Assembly: GCF_024372725.1 (NCBI RefSeq)
Contig: NZ_VOUA01000002.1
Span: forward strand, 186,001-250,000
DNA: 64,000 bases
Source: Methanosarcina sp. KYL-1
GTDB lineage: Archaea > Halobacteriota > Methanosarcinia > Methanosarcinales > Methanosarcinaceae
Direction: 5' to 3'
The position numbers and the translations under genes are program-made. This document shows positions 55,971 through 64,000 of this stretch, piece after piece (position 1 is the first letter of the stretch; each line of letters opens with the position of its first letter). A model generated the notes under the pieces. The model ran no database searches, was not told where the DNA came from, and saw nothing but the letters and a program-made list of their open reading frames with translations.

Positions 55971-57371
55971 ATGAAAACACTGAACACAAAGACGTTGCGA
56001 AACATCGTATGCGGGATACTTGCCCTATCCCTGCTGTCGCTTGCCTGCACCGGAGCTATGGCAGGGAATGAGGCGGGGAGTGAAGAAGTAAATGAAGCCG
56101 TGCCCGTGAGAGCAGGAGCAGTACAATCTAAGACTGTGACCAGTATAGCTCCAATGCCTGAACTGTATGCCGGAGATTATTTCCCCGAATTTGAAAAACT
56201 CAGGATCGACCCTCCATACCAGTACCTTGAAATGGAACCGGGAAGTGAAGAAAGCTTTACCGTAACTGTCGAAAACAAAGACAATAAAACAATTACGCTG
56301 ACCCCTGAACCCTTAATCGTCCCCTACACCGAGAACTTCATCGACAAAAACTGGATCAGCATCAGCCCCGCCGAAAAAGTCCTGGAGCCGGGACAGGAAG
56401 CGGAGTTTGAAGTGAAGGTAGAAGTGCCCGAAGATGCGGACCTCGGAAACTATGCCGTGCTTCTTGCCTTTACCGGCAGTGTACCGGAAGGAGACGTTGC
56501 AGGCTATTACCCGAACTACCCGGGCACAATGCAACTGAACCTCCAGGTCTGGGTCCCGCCGAAAGTCCAGGTCCTGACCCCCTGGATCAGCGACCTTGTG
56601 GAAGCCGAAGAGGCCTATGAATATGAAGTCCTGCTCAGGAATACGGGCAGCGAAGACATTTCAATCAAGCCGGAACTGGGTGAGGGAGGCGACATCATAT
56701 ACTACAAGGTCATGCCACCCTACGGAGGGCCCGAACAGGCCTTCGGAAACGATGCAATCAGCATTAATGCCCCTGAAAAGATAAAAGCCGGGCAAACGGC
56801 AACCGTAAAGCTGCTGCTTAAGGTGCCTGCAGGGGCAAAGGGCAGCTACAGCGGGACCCTCGATCTCAATATCGACGACCCCGGGATAAGGGAATACGAA
56901 GGAAGGGTCTCCCTGAACTTCCGTATCCTCCCCACCCCGGAAAAGCCCTACGAGACTTCCTTTGAAGCCAGGACCGACGGCCCGATCACCATAGAGCTTA
57001 GCACCTACCAGTACGGATACGGCCTGTATGCCGGCGGGAAAAGCCGGGACCTCACTCCCACTTTCGAAGTGAGCCTGAAAGACCCCTCCGGAAATGCGGT
57101 GGTCCCTGTCCTTGAAAGCACGAAATACACCGGCTCGGTAAGTGTGATGGATGAAACATATCCGCAACCATATCCGCTCCCGTACATGTCGTCAATGAGA
57201 ATCGCAGACGGAATGGAAAATGCCGGCCAGGGAAGCTACCAGGGAGGGAACACAGGCATTGTTGAGACCTATACACTCCCCGGAGCCGCAGGAAAGTGGA
57301 CCCTTTCAATCCTCCCGAAAAACACGGAAAACTTTGATTACTCAATTACCATCGGGCCCGTTGAAGAATAA
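55971..57371 (+). CDS. Secreted protein with NEW3-like beta-sandwich domains
   Basis: A signal peptide (IVCGILALSLLSLACTGAMA) is followed by repeated beta-sandwich segments. The one from residue 90 (ESFTVTVENKDNKTITLTPE and EPGQEAEFEVKVEVPEDADLG) resembles the NEW3/CARDB family seen in archaeal surface proteins. No C-terminal anchor is visible, so it may be released or held by a partner. Function unknown. Confidence 0.65.
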   Translation: MKTLNTKTLRNIVCGILALSLLSLACTGAMAGNEAGSEEVNEAVPVRAGAVQSKTVTSIAPMPELYAGDYFPEFEKLRIDPPYQYLEMEPGSEESFTVTVENKDNKTITLTPEPLIVPYTENFIDKNWISISPAEKVLEPGQEAEFEVKVEVPEDADLGNYAVLLAFTGSVPEGDVAGYYPNYPGTMQLNLQVWVPPKVQVLTPWISDLVEAEEAYEYEVLLRNTGSEDISIKPELGEGGDIIYYKVMPPYGGPEQAFGNDAISINAPEKIKAGQTATVKLLLKVPAGAKGSYSGTLDLNIDDPGIREYEGRVSLNFRILPTPEKPYETSFEARTDGPITIELSTYQYGYGLYAGGKSRDLTPTFEVSLKDPSGNAVVPVLESTKYTGSVSVMDETYPQPYPLPYMSSMRIADGMENAGQGSYQGGNTGIVETYTLPGAAGKWTLSILPKNTENFDYSITIGPVEE

Positions 57372-57499
57372 AAAGGCTCAATACACTTCTTCTTCCTGCC
57401 CCTTCAAGGATTTCGGGATAAAAATTACCCGAAATCTGTTATTTATTCCCGAAAATAGAAGGTTTTCGGGTCTTTTTTGATGCATCTTTTGAAGCCTTT

Positions 57500-57701
57500 T
57501 TGATACTGCAGGAAGCGTCTCAATTCTTCGGCTCCGTAAGGAAAGAGTCCCTGCAAGAAGTCGTCCAGGGTGATACGCCGGCACGCGCCCCCCGTGATTC
57601 GAAACGGCTACGATGTCAGCCCACACTTCGACTGCAGAAAGGGCGTCTTCTGCACATGATCCCTTTTACGGTAAAGGGACTTTCGTAGCATGTTTAAGTG
57701 C
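57500..57701 (-). pseudogene. Fragment of an FMN-dependent alpha-hydroxy acid dehydrogenase
   Basis: On the - strand the frames read ALKHATKVPLP, then VKGIMC, then AEDALSAVEV, then VSNHGGR, in the order seen in lactate/glycolate oxidase-type enzymes (the KGI strand, the DA..A helix and the SNHGGR active site). At least two frameshifts break it, for example one missing base at TTACCGTAAAAGGG. The rest of the gap (57372-57844) holds a short GTACTGAAAAGTA repeat near 57715-57750 and no gene. Confidence 0.6.
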
Positions 57702-57844
57702 CTTCAAAGAGTGGTACTGAAAAGTAGTACTGAAAAGTAGTACTGAAGAGATGCCTGCACTTCAGCCCTTGATATCAAAAAACCAATAGTTATTATATGC
57801 GCAGATATATAATTATTACATTATCATTACCGGGGGTTTTATGA

Positions 57845-59002
57845 GTGGAGGAAGCGAAGAAAGGACTTGAAAACATAATAGCCCTTGAGACCAGTATAAG
57901 TTCCATAGATGGGGTAAAGGGAGTTTTGAAGTACAGGGGAATCCTTGTCAACGATTTGCTTGACATGCCCTATGATGCCGTATCTTACCTGCTTATCCGG
58001 GGAAAACTGCCAGACAAAAATGAACTTGCTGCTTATTCCGCCCTGCTGAAAGAAAGAAGACCTGCAGGAGAAAATGTCCTGAACGTTCTCAGGACCTGCA
58101 ACTTCAACATCGAAGCCATGGACGCGCTCAGAACAGCGATTTCCTATATGTCCCACTGCGACCCGGACCTTAGCGATAATTCCGAGGAGGCAAACCTGCG
58201 AAAAGCTGCAAACCTTGTGGCAAAGTTTCCCACAATCATTGCGGCCTTCAGCAGAATAGCAATAGGGAAGGAACCTGTTCCTCCTAACCCTGCCCTTTCC
58301 CATGGGGCCAATTTCCTCTACATGCTCAGAGGAAGCAAACCCACGGAACTTGAAGCCGAAATCATGGAAAAGGACTTCATCCTTAGCGCCGAACACGAAC
58401 TCAACGCATCCAGTTTCGCATCGAGAATTACGGCTTCCACCCTTTCGGACCTTTATTCCGCCATCATCACCGGAATCTGTACCCTCAAGGGCCCCCTTCA
58501 CGGTGGAGCCCGGATGGCCGTAATGGATATGATCGACGAGATTGCCGTACCAGAAGATAGCGAAGCTTATGTGCTGGAGAAGATGGCAAATAATGAAAAA
58601 ATCATGGGCTTCGGGCACAGGGTGTACCTGACTCAGGACCCCCGGACAGGAATATTCAAAAAACTCGCAAAGGAGCTTGCGGAATCCAGAGGAAACATGA
58701 AGTGGTATGAGACAGGAGAAAACATAGAGAATGCGATATTCAAGGTTTTTACGGAAAAAACGCACAAACCTATCTACCCGAATGTAGACTTTTATTCGGG
58801 GATCGTGTACAAATACCTGGACATACCCCCGAGGCTTGCAACCGCCGTCTTTGCCATCGGCAGGATCTCGGGATGGATTGCCCACTGCATGGAACAGTAC
58901 TCCGACAACCGCGTGATCCGTCCGCGGGCGAAGTATGTGAAAGCTGGACAGCCCCCGGAAAACGAGCCCTTATTATCCCCAAAGAAAAAAATAGTAGTAT
59001 GA
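57845..59002 (+). CDS. Citrate synthase, copy 1
   Basis: A 385-residue enzyme that condenses acetyl-CoA with oxaloacetate. The catalytic residues are His219 in LHGGAR, His258 in GFGHRV and Asp315 in NVDFYSG. The start is GTG 57845 with GGGGGT before it; the nearby ATG 57841 leads only to a nine-codon frame. It precedes aconitase and a second citrate synthase, fitting the partial oxidative TCA route to 2-oxoglutarate. A methylcitrate synthase cannot be excluded. The C-terminus is longer than in copy 2. Confidence 0.9.
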   Translation: MEEAKKGLENIIALETSISSIDGVKGVLKYRGILVNDLLDMPYDAVSYLLIRGKLPDKNELAAYSALLKERRPAGENVLNVLRTCNFNIEAMDALRTAISYMSHCDPDLSDNSEEANLRKAANLVAKFPTIIAAFSRIAIGKEPVPPNPALSHGANFLYMLRGSKPTELEAEIMEKDFILSAEHELNASSFASRITASTLSDLYSAIITGICTLKGPLHGGARMAVMDMIDEIAVPEDSEAYVLEKMANNEKIMGFGHRVYLTQDPRTGIFKKLAKELAESRGNMKWYETGENIENAIFKVFTEKTHKPIYPNVDFYSGIVYKYLDIPPRLATAVFAIGRISGWIAHCMEQYSDNRVIRPRAKYVKAGQPPENEPLLSPKKKIVV

Positions 59003-59049
59003 GATAAGGGAATTCATGCGTGAGACCAGAGATTTCATACGTGATGTGA

Positions 59050-59149
59050 GAGATTCATACGTAAGATTCCATACATGATGTGAGAATTCATACGTAAGAT
59101 TCCATACGTGATGTGAGAATTCATACGTGAGATTCCATACGTGATGTGA
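59050..59149. repeat. 33-bp tandem repeat between citrate synthase and aconitase
   Basis: Three units of 33 to 34 bases (59050-59083, 59084-59116, 59117-59149), built from GAATTCATACGTAAG and ATTCCATACGTGATGTGA, with degenerate copies on either side (59010-59180). Confidence 0.9.
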
Positions 59150-59212
59150 GAGAATTCATGCATGAGATAAGAGATTTCATATTTTTACATTCATACTTAC
59201 TGGAGGAAATAC

Positions 59213-62029
59213 ATGAGAGTAGGTCCTGACCCATTTGGAGTAAGAGACAGCATCGAAACAACTGCCGGAGAAGTAACGGTTTACCGATTGAAAAAACTTG
59301 AAGAACAGGGTTTTGAGGGAATTTCTTTGCTCCCCTATTCCATCAGGATCCTGTTGGAGTCCCTGCTCCGACATGCGGATACTGACAGGCACGTCATAAC
59401 TGAGGAGGACGTGGAAGCCCTGGCCCGCTGGAGCCCTGAAAACATAAGTGAAAGAGACATACCGTTCATCCCGTCCAGGGTTATCCTGCAGGACTTTACA
59501 GGTGTCCCTGCGGTAGTGGACATTGCGGCTCTCCGCTCGGCCATGAAGCGCCTGGGGGGCGACCCCGGAAAAATCAATCCTGTAATCCCTGCCGACCTGG
59601 TCATTGACCATTCGGTCCAGGTAGACTATTACGGGACAGCTTACTCGTTGAAGGAAAACGAAAAAAAGGAGTTCGAACGCAACACTGAAAGGTATTCCGT
59701 CCTCCGATGGGCCCAGGAAGCCTTTGACAACTTCAGGGTCGTGCCCCCGGGAAGAGGCATCATCCACCAGGTGAACCTGGAATACCTGACCCCCCTCGTG
59801 CACCTGAAGGAAAAGGAAGGAGAACTGGTTGCGTTTCCGGACACCCTTGTAGGGACCGATTCCCATACAACCATGATCAACGGGATAGGAGTTCTCGGCT
59901 GGGGAGTAGGAGGAATCGAAGCCGAAGCCGTGATGCTCGGGCAGCCCTATTACATGCCTGTTCCGGAAGTAGTGGGCTTCAAGCTCTACGGGAAACTGGA
60001 GCCGGGAGTTACAGCCACTGACCTTGTCCTCACAATTACCCAGATGTTAAGGAAACACGGGGTCGTGGGCAAATTTGTGGAATATTACGGCCCGGGCCTG
60101 AGCAGCCTTAGCCTTCCGGACAGGGCAACAATCTCCAACATGGCCCCCGAATACGGGGCAACCCTCGGGATTTTCCCGCCTGATGCCGAAACCCTGGACT
60201 ACCTGCGGAGAACCGGCAGGAGCGAGGAACAGGTCGCCCTTGTGAAAAAGTACCTGGAAGCCCAGGGCCTCCTCTACTCGATCCACGAACCTGAACCCAT
60301 TTTCAGCAGCACCCTGGAACTTGATATGGGCACGGTAAAGCCCTGCCTTGCAGGCCCGAAACGCCCCCAGGACCGGATTCCCATAGGCGAGATGCCTGAA
60401 AGTTTCCACGAAACCATGCGGCAGACTTTTGCCCGGAAAAAAGAAACCGGAGTTGACCTCAACCGGGACCCTGCCTACCAGCGCTGGACAGGAGAAGGCG
60501 GAGGCCAGCTGGAAACCGGGAAGCCTTATGTCAGGCAGGTACAGGGATATGCAAAGTACACGGAAACCCTGGAAAAGGCATTCAAAATCACCCATGGTTC
60601 CGTCGTGATCGCATCCATCACTTCCTGTACCAACACCTCGAACCCCTCGGTCCTCATAGGCGCAGGGCTGCTCGCAAAAAAAGCCGTGGAAATGGGCCTG
60701 AGGGTGAAACCTTACGTGAAAACAAGCCTGTCTCCGGGTTCAAGGGTAGCTACGGAGTACCTCAAAGCTTCAGGCCTTCTGCCCTATCTGGAAGCCCTGG
60801 GTTTCCACCAGGTGGGCTATGGCTGCACTACCTGCATAGGAAACAGCGGGCCTCTGCCCGAATACATAGCAAAGGAAGTTGAAGAAAAAGACCTGACCGT
60901 CGCAGCCGTGCTCAGCGGGAACCGGAACTTCGAAGGCAGGATCAATCCCCTTGTCCGGGCCAACTACCTGGCCTCCCCTCCCCTGGTAGTCGCCTATTCG
61001 ATTTCCGGGACAGTGGACATCAACATGGAAACCGAGCCCCTGGCGTATGACCCTAACGGGAACCCTGTCTATCTGAAAGACATCTGGCCGGCAGAAGAGG
61101 AGATAAAAGAAGTCATTAAAAGCGCAGTCAAACCGTCCATGTTCGAAAAAGAGTATTCGGGTGTCCTGGAAGGCACGGAACTCTGGAAAGAACTGGATGT
61201 CCCGACAGGTACCCTCTACGAGTGGAACCCGAAATCCACCTATATCCAGGAACCACCATATTTCGTGGACTTCCCGCTTACGGTCCCGGAACCGGGAGAT
61301 GTCAGAAACGCCAGGGTACTGGCCCTCTTCGGGGACAGCATAACCACGGACCACATCTCCCCGGCAGGAGATATTGCTGAAGAAGGGGCTGCAGGCAAGT
61401 ACCTGATTTCCTGGGGCGTGGACCCCGAAGACTTCAATTCCTTTGGCTCCCGCAGAGGCAACCACGAGGTAATGATGCGGGGGACTTTCGGGAACATCCG
61501 GCTCAGGAACAGGCTTGTCCCCAGGGAAGGCAGCTGGACCGTCTACCATCTCCATGAAGGGAGCATGCAGCCCGGACTGCCCGAAGAGATGACAATCTAC
61601 GACGCTGCAATGCTGTATGCCGACAACAACGTCCCCCTGATCGTAATCGCAGGCAAGGAATACGGGACCGGCAGCTCAAGGGACTGGGCCGCCAAGGGCA
61701 CCTTCCTCCTTGGGGTAAAAGCAGTGATCGCCGAGTCCTTCGAACGCATCCACAGGAGCAACCTGGTGGGCATGGGAGTCCTTCCCCTGCAGTTCAAAGA
61801 GTGGGAGAATTCAGAGACTCTTGGCCTCACAGGAAAGGAAACCTACGACATCCTGGGCATCGAAAGCATGGAACCGGGAGGAGAACTTACCGTGAGGGCG
61901 CGGGACGAAAAGGGAGGAGAAATCGATTTCAAGGTAACTTTGAGGCTGGATTCGGCTGTGGAAATCGAATACTACAAGAACGGCGGGATTCTGCACAGGT
62001 TCCTGCGGGATAAGTTAAAAGAAAAGTAA
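59213..62029 (+). CDS. acnA: Aconitate hydratase
   Basis: A 938-residue enzyme of the AcnA/IRP type that converts citrate to isocitrate. The [4Fe-4S] cysteines are in SCTNTSNPS (about residue 470) and [10 protein letters not shown] (about 537-540). [27 protein letters not shown] and the C-terminal swivel domain [12 protein letters not shown] are present. GGAGG precedes the start by a few bases. It shares its direction with both citrate synthases. Confidence 0.93.
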   Translation: MRVGPDPFGVRDSIETTAGEVTVYRLKKLEEQGFEGISLLPYSIRILLESLLRHADTDRHVITEEDVEALARWSPENISERDIPFIPSRVILQDFTGVPAVVDIAALRSAMKRLGGDPGKINPVIPADLVIDHSVQVDYYGTAYSLKENEKKEFERNTERYSVLRWAQEAFDNFRVVPPGRGIIHQVNLEYLTPLVHLKEKEGELVAFPDTLVGTDSHTTMINGIGVLGWGVGGIEAEAVMLGQPYYMPVPEVVGFKLYGKLEPGVTATDLVLTITQMLRKHGVVGKFVEYYGPGLSSLSLPDRATISNMAPEYGATLGIFPPDAETLDYLRRTGRSEEQVALVKKYLEAQGLLYSIHEPEPIFSSTLELDMGTVKPCLAGPKRPQDRIPIGEMPESFHETMRQTFARKKETGVDLNRDPAYQRWTGEGGGQLETGKPYVRQVQGYAKYTETLEKAFKITHGSVVIASITSCTNTSNPSVLIGAGLLAKKAVEMGLRVKPYVKTSLSPGSRVATEYLKASGLLPYLEALGFHQVGYGCTTCIGNSGPLPEYIAKEVEEKDLTVAAVLSGNRNFEGRINPLVRANYLASPPLVVAYSISGTVDINMETEPLAYDPNGNPVYLKDIWPAEEEIKEVIKSAVKPSMFEKEYSGVLEGTELWKELDVPTGTLYEWNPKSTYIQEPPYFVDFPLTVPEPGDVRNARVLALFGDSITTDHISPAGDIAEEGAAGKYLISWGVDPEDFNSFGSRRGNHEVMMRGTFGNIRLRNRLVPREGSWTVYHLHEGSMQPGLPEEMTIYDAAMLYADNNVPLIVIAGKEYGTGSSRDWAAKGTFLLGVKAVIAESFERIHRSNLVGMGVLPLQFKEWENSETLGLTGKETYDILGIESMEPGGELTVRARDEKGGEIDFKVTLRLDSAVEIEYYKNGGILHRFLRDKLKEK

Positions 62030-62054
62030 GGTCCCTGCAGAGGATGTAAGGAAG

Positions 62055-62118
62055 AGTGAACTACCACTCCCTGTCTCCTTCGGAGTCAAGGATGGGGGTT
62101 TCCAGCCTGCGGAGACAA
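62055..62118. mobile_element. Possible solo end of an IS200/IS605-type element
   Basis: GAGTGAACTACCACTCCC near 62055 and GGATGGGGGTTTCC near 62090 resemble the two ends seen around TnpB-type elements in archaea, but the two lie only about 30 bases apart with no transposase. This may be a small derivative or remnant. The resemblance is from memory. Confidence 0.3.
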
Positions 62119-62153
62119 AAAAGGAGATTTTGAGAGAAAAATCAATCATTGGT

Positions 62154-62192
62154 GCCCCTGAATTCCGGAATACGGATTTTTCAGGGGCCTTT
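62154..62192 (+). terminator. Stem-loop after aconitase
   Basis: GCCCCTGAA (62154-62162) pairs with TTCAGGGGC (62180-62188) and is followed by CTTTAAA. It is a modest terminator about 125 bases past the stop. The rest of the gap to 62610 has a TATA-like TTTTTATATAAC (62523-62534) for the next gene and no ORF. Confidence 0.45.
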
Positions 62193-62550
62193 AAATATTC
62201 AGAGAAGATTTTTTCTTTTTTATTCCCCTGTTATTTTACGGTCCATTATAGCCTTTTAATCCCCGCCCGAACCGGATGAGGAACTTTTCACATCATTTGG
62301 GAGTTTTGGAATGTTATGTGCAAGGAACTCATACAGTTAGCACGGAATATGGTTTTTCGGCTTAACTCCACGGCTTCCCGAAAATAAAAAAAATATAATA
62401 GAAAAGAAGTGAATTTACAATTTCAACAAATTTAATATACTTATTCGACGATAATAGAAGTGCATTATTGCCCTAATTTTCGGGCCCAAAAGAAGAGGCT
62501 GTTTAGCCTCGATTAAGGTCCCTTTTTATATAACTGTTTCACTTGTAATC

Positions 62551-62589
62551 AGAGGATTCCCCAAGTTTCAAAATTTTTTGAGATCCTCT
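62551..62589 (+). promoter_or_regulatory. Leader stem-loop of citrate synthase 2
   Basis: AGAGGAT (62551-62557) pairs with ATCCTCT (62583-62589), and inside it TCAAAA pairs with TTTTGA. It begins where transcription from the TATA at 62523 should start and ends 21 bases before the ATG. Confidence 0.4.
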
Positions 62590-62610
62590 AGGCAAACTGT
62601 GAGGTATAAA

Positions 62611-63678
62611 ATGAGTAAAAATATATGTTTCATAGACGGGTTGGAGGGTATCCTGAAATACAGGGAAATCGACGTCAACGAATTAGTTGACCTTCCCTAT
62701 GACGCAATTTCCTATTTGCTTATCCAGGGAGAACTCCCGGGGGAGCAGGAGCTTGCCGAGTATTCAGCCCGCCTGCGTGGGGAGAGAAAAATAGATGGGA
62801 GGGTAGTGGACGTTATACGCATGTGCAATTTCGATATTGATGCCATGGAAGCGCTGCGTACAATAGTATCGTTCATGTCACAATTCGACCCGGACCTGAA
62901 CGACAACTCCCCTGAAGGGAACATGCGAAAAGCCGTACGGTTAATTGCCAGGATCCCTACCATCGTTGCGACATACTACAGGATGGCAAACGGAAAGGAA
63001 CCGATTACTCCTGACCCTGCCCTTTCCCATGGGGCCAATTTCCTCTACATGATAAGGGGAAGCAAGCCGGATGCACTGGAAGCAGAAATTCTTGAAAAGG
63101 ACTTCATTCTCAGTGCCGAGCATGAACTGAACGCTTCTACGTTTTCGTCAAGAATTACGGCATCGACCCTTTCCGACCTTTATTCGGCCATTGTTTCCGG
63201 GCTCTGTACCCTCAAAGGCCCGCTCCACGGAGGAGCCAGGACAGAGGTTATGACCATGCTTGAGGAAGTCGCCTGCCCTGAAAATGCCGAGGAGTTCGTC
63301 CTCGGGAAGATCGAAAGGAGAGAAAAAATTATGGGCTTCGGGCACAGGGTTTACAAGACCTACGACCCGAGAGGCAAGATCTTCAAACAGCTTGCAAAAG
63401 AACTTGCGGAAACAAAGGGAGACATGCACTGGTACGAGACAGCCGAAGCAATCGAAAATGTTGCTATCCGCGAACTTGTGGAAAAGAAGGGAAAACCGAT
63501 CTACCCGAACGTTGACTTTTACTCGGGAGTCATTTACAAGTACATGGAAATCCCTCCCCAGCTTGCAACCTCGATCTTTGCCATAGGCAGGGTCTCAGGC
63601 TGGATCGCTCACTGCTTCGACCAGTACGAGAGGAAAAAGATCATCAGGCCGAGGGCTTTTATGCTTGACGAATGTTAA
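62611..63678 (+). CDS. Citrate synthase, copy 2
   Basis: A 355-residue paralog of copy 1, with the same catalytic segments (LKGPLHGGAR, GFGHRVY, NVDFYSG). It lacks the N-terminal 15 residues and the basic C-terminal tail of copy 1. An upstream in-frame start at 62578 is possible, but GAGGT stands five bases before ATG 62611. One copy may use a different acyl-CoA or respond to different conditions. Confidence 0.9.
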   Translation: MSKNICFIDGLEGILKYREIDVNELVDLPYDAISYLLIQGELPGEQELAEYSARLRGERKIDGRVVDVIRMCNFDIDAMEALRTIVSFMSQFDPDLNDNSPEGNMRKAVRLIARIPTIVATYYRMANGKEPITPDPALSHGANFLYMIRGSKPDALEAEILEKDFILSAEHELNASTFSSRITASTLSDLYSAIVSGLCTLKGPLHGGARTEVMTMLEEVACPENAEEFVLGKIERREKIMGFGHRVYKTYDPRGKIFKQLAKELAETKGDMHWYETAEAIENVAIRELVEKKGKPIYPNVDFYSGVIYKYMEIPPQLATSIFAIGRVSGWIAHCFDQYERKKIIRPRAFMLDEC

Positions 63679-64000
63679 AATTTCGCCAGGAAATCCCTAC
63701 CCTGAAAAAGAAGAGTAACATAAAACCAGGTAAAATAAAACCAGGTAAAATAAAAACTGAAAACCAGAACAGGGCAACCGAAAAACCATAACGGAATTTC
63801 GGGCAGGAAATCCCTGTTCCCATGTTTTTATCTCTCATAATTTTGAATTTTTTGAAAATATGATCCTGAACCCCATAGAAAAGGAGAACATCAGGACATT
63901 ATTATCCCACAACCGGATAAATTTAGATCTCAAATCAGATAACCTTTTTATCATCTGACAGCTTTTTGGAATCCAGATACCCATGAGTTTTAGAAATTTC
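63679..64000. other. Non-coding tail of the window
   Basis: Nothing I can name as a gene. It holds about 2.5 copies of a 15-base repeat (AAAACCAGGTAAAAT, near 63721-63755). Confidence 0.5.

Noticed and set aside
57839-58885. 348-codon ORF opposite citrate synthase 1
   Set aside because: A shadow frame of a clear enzyme gene; the same pattern appears opposite citrate synthase 2.

Overview
The window looks like chromosomal DNA of a methanogenic archaeon of the Methanosarcina type. It carries a complete N5-methyl-tetrahydromethanopterin:coenzyme M methyltransferase operon (mtrEDCBAFGH), a complete formylmethanofuran dehydrogenase operon in the order E-F-A-C-D-B, archaeal RNA-processing genes (SRP19, RNase P component 4, RtcB with archease), archaeal TATA boxes, and A+T-rich intergenic DNA between richer coding blocks. 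No rRNA genes were seen. One intact tRNA gene and one disrupted copy were found.

Layout. 1-4207 (+): a molybdate ABC transporter (modA end, modB, modC), modD and a DUF364 protein. 4208-4821: a repeat-rich gap with a possible small RNA. 4822-10759 (-): fmdEFACDB. 11198-16406: small housekeeping and envelope genes, ending in a TrmB-type regulator. 16632-21197 (+): an RND/MMPL exporter with two related envelope proteins. 21430-25151 (-): a second Mo/W transporter (wtpABC) with a ModE-like regulator. 25555-28425: a solute symporter and a TIM-barrel protein. 29219-34138 (+): mtr, followed by an RHH-type regulator. 35896-39797 (-): rtcB, archease, a phospholipid synthase and an aldolase. 40042-47737: an integrated element bounded by two tRNA-Thr copies. 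47840-54851: two HECIH-motif paralogs flanking an E1-like enzyme, then a MoxR/VWA pair. 55971-63678: a secreted protein, then citrate synthase, aconitase and a second citrate synthase.

How the parts fit. The first 25 kb join molybdenum/tungsten uptake to the enzyme that uses the metal. A palindrome TTATGT-N8-ACATAA occurs twice before fmdE and once before wtpA, and a ModE-like protein is encoded at the end of the wtp cluster. This makes a local metal regulon likely. The mtr operon supplies the Na+-pumping methyl transfer step, and the citrate synthase/aconitase block fits the partial oxidative route to 2-oxoglutarate.

The least understood part is the integrated element. Its cargo includes a ParB-DUF488 fusion, an uncharacterised partner, a separate DUF488 protein, a DUF927-like ATPase, a 90-bp MITE-like insertion and a tRNA-Thr copy whose T-loop is replaced by a hairpin. 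The window also holds an unusual number of short exact tandem repeats, both between and inside genes. All family assignments come from reading the sequences without database searches.
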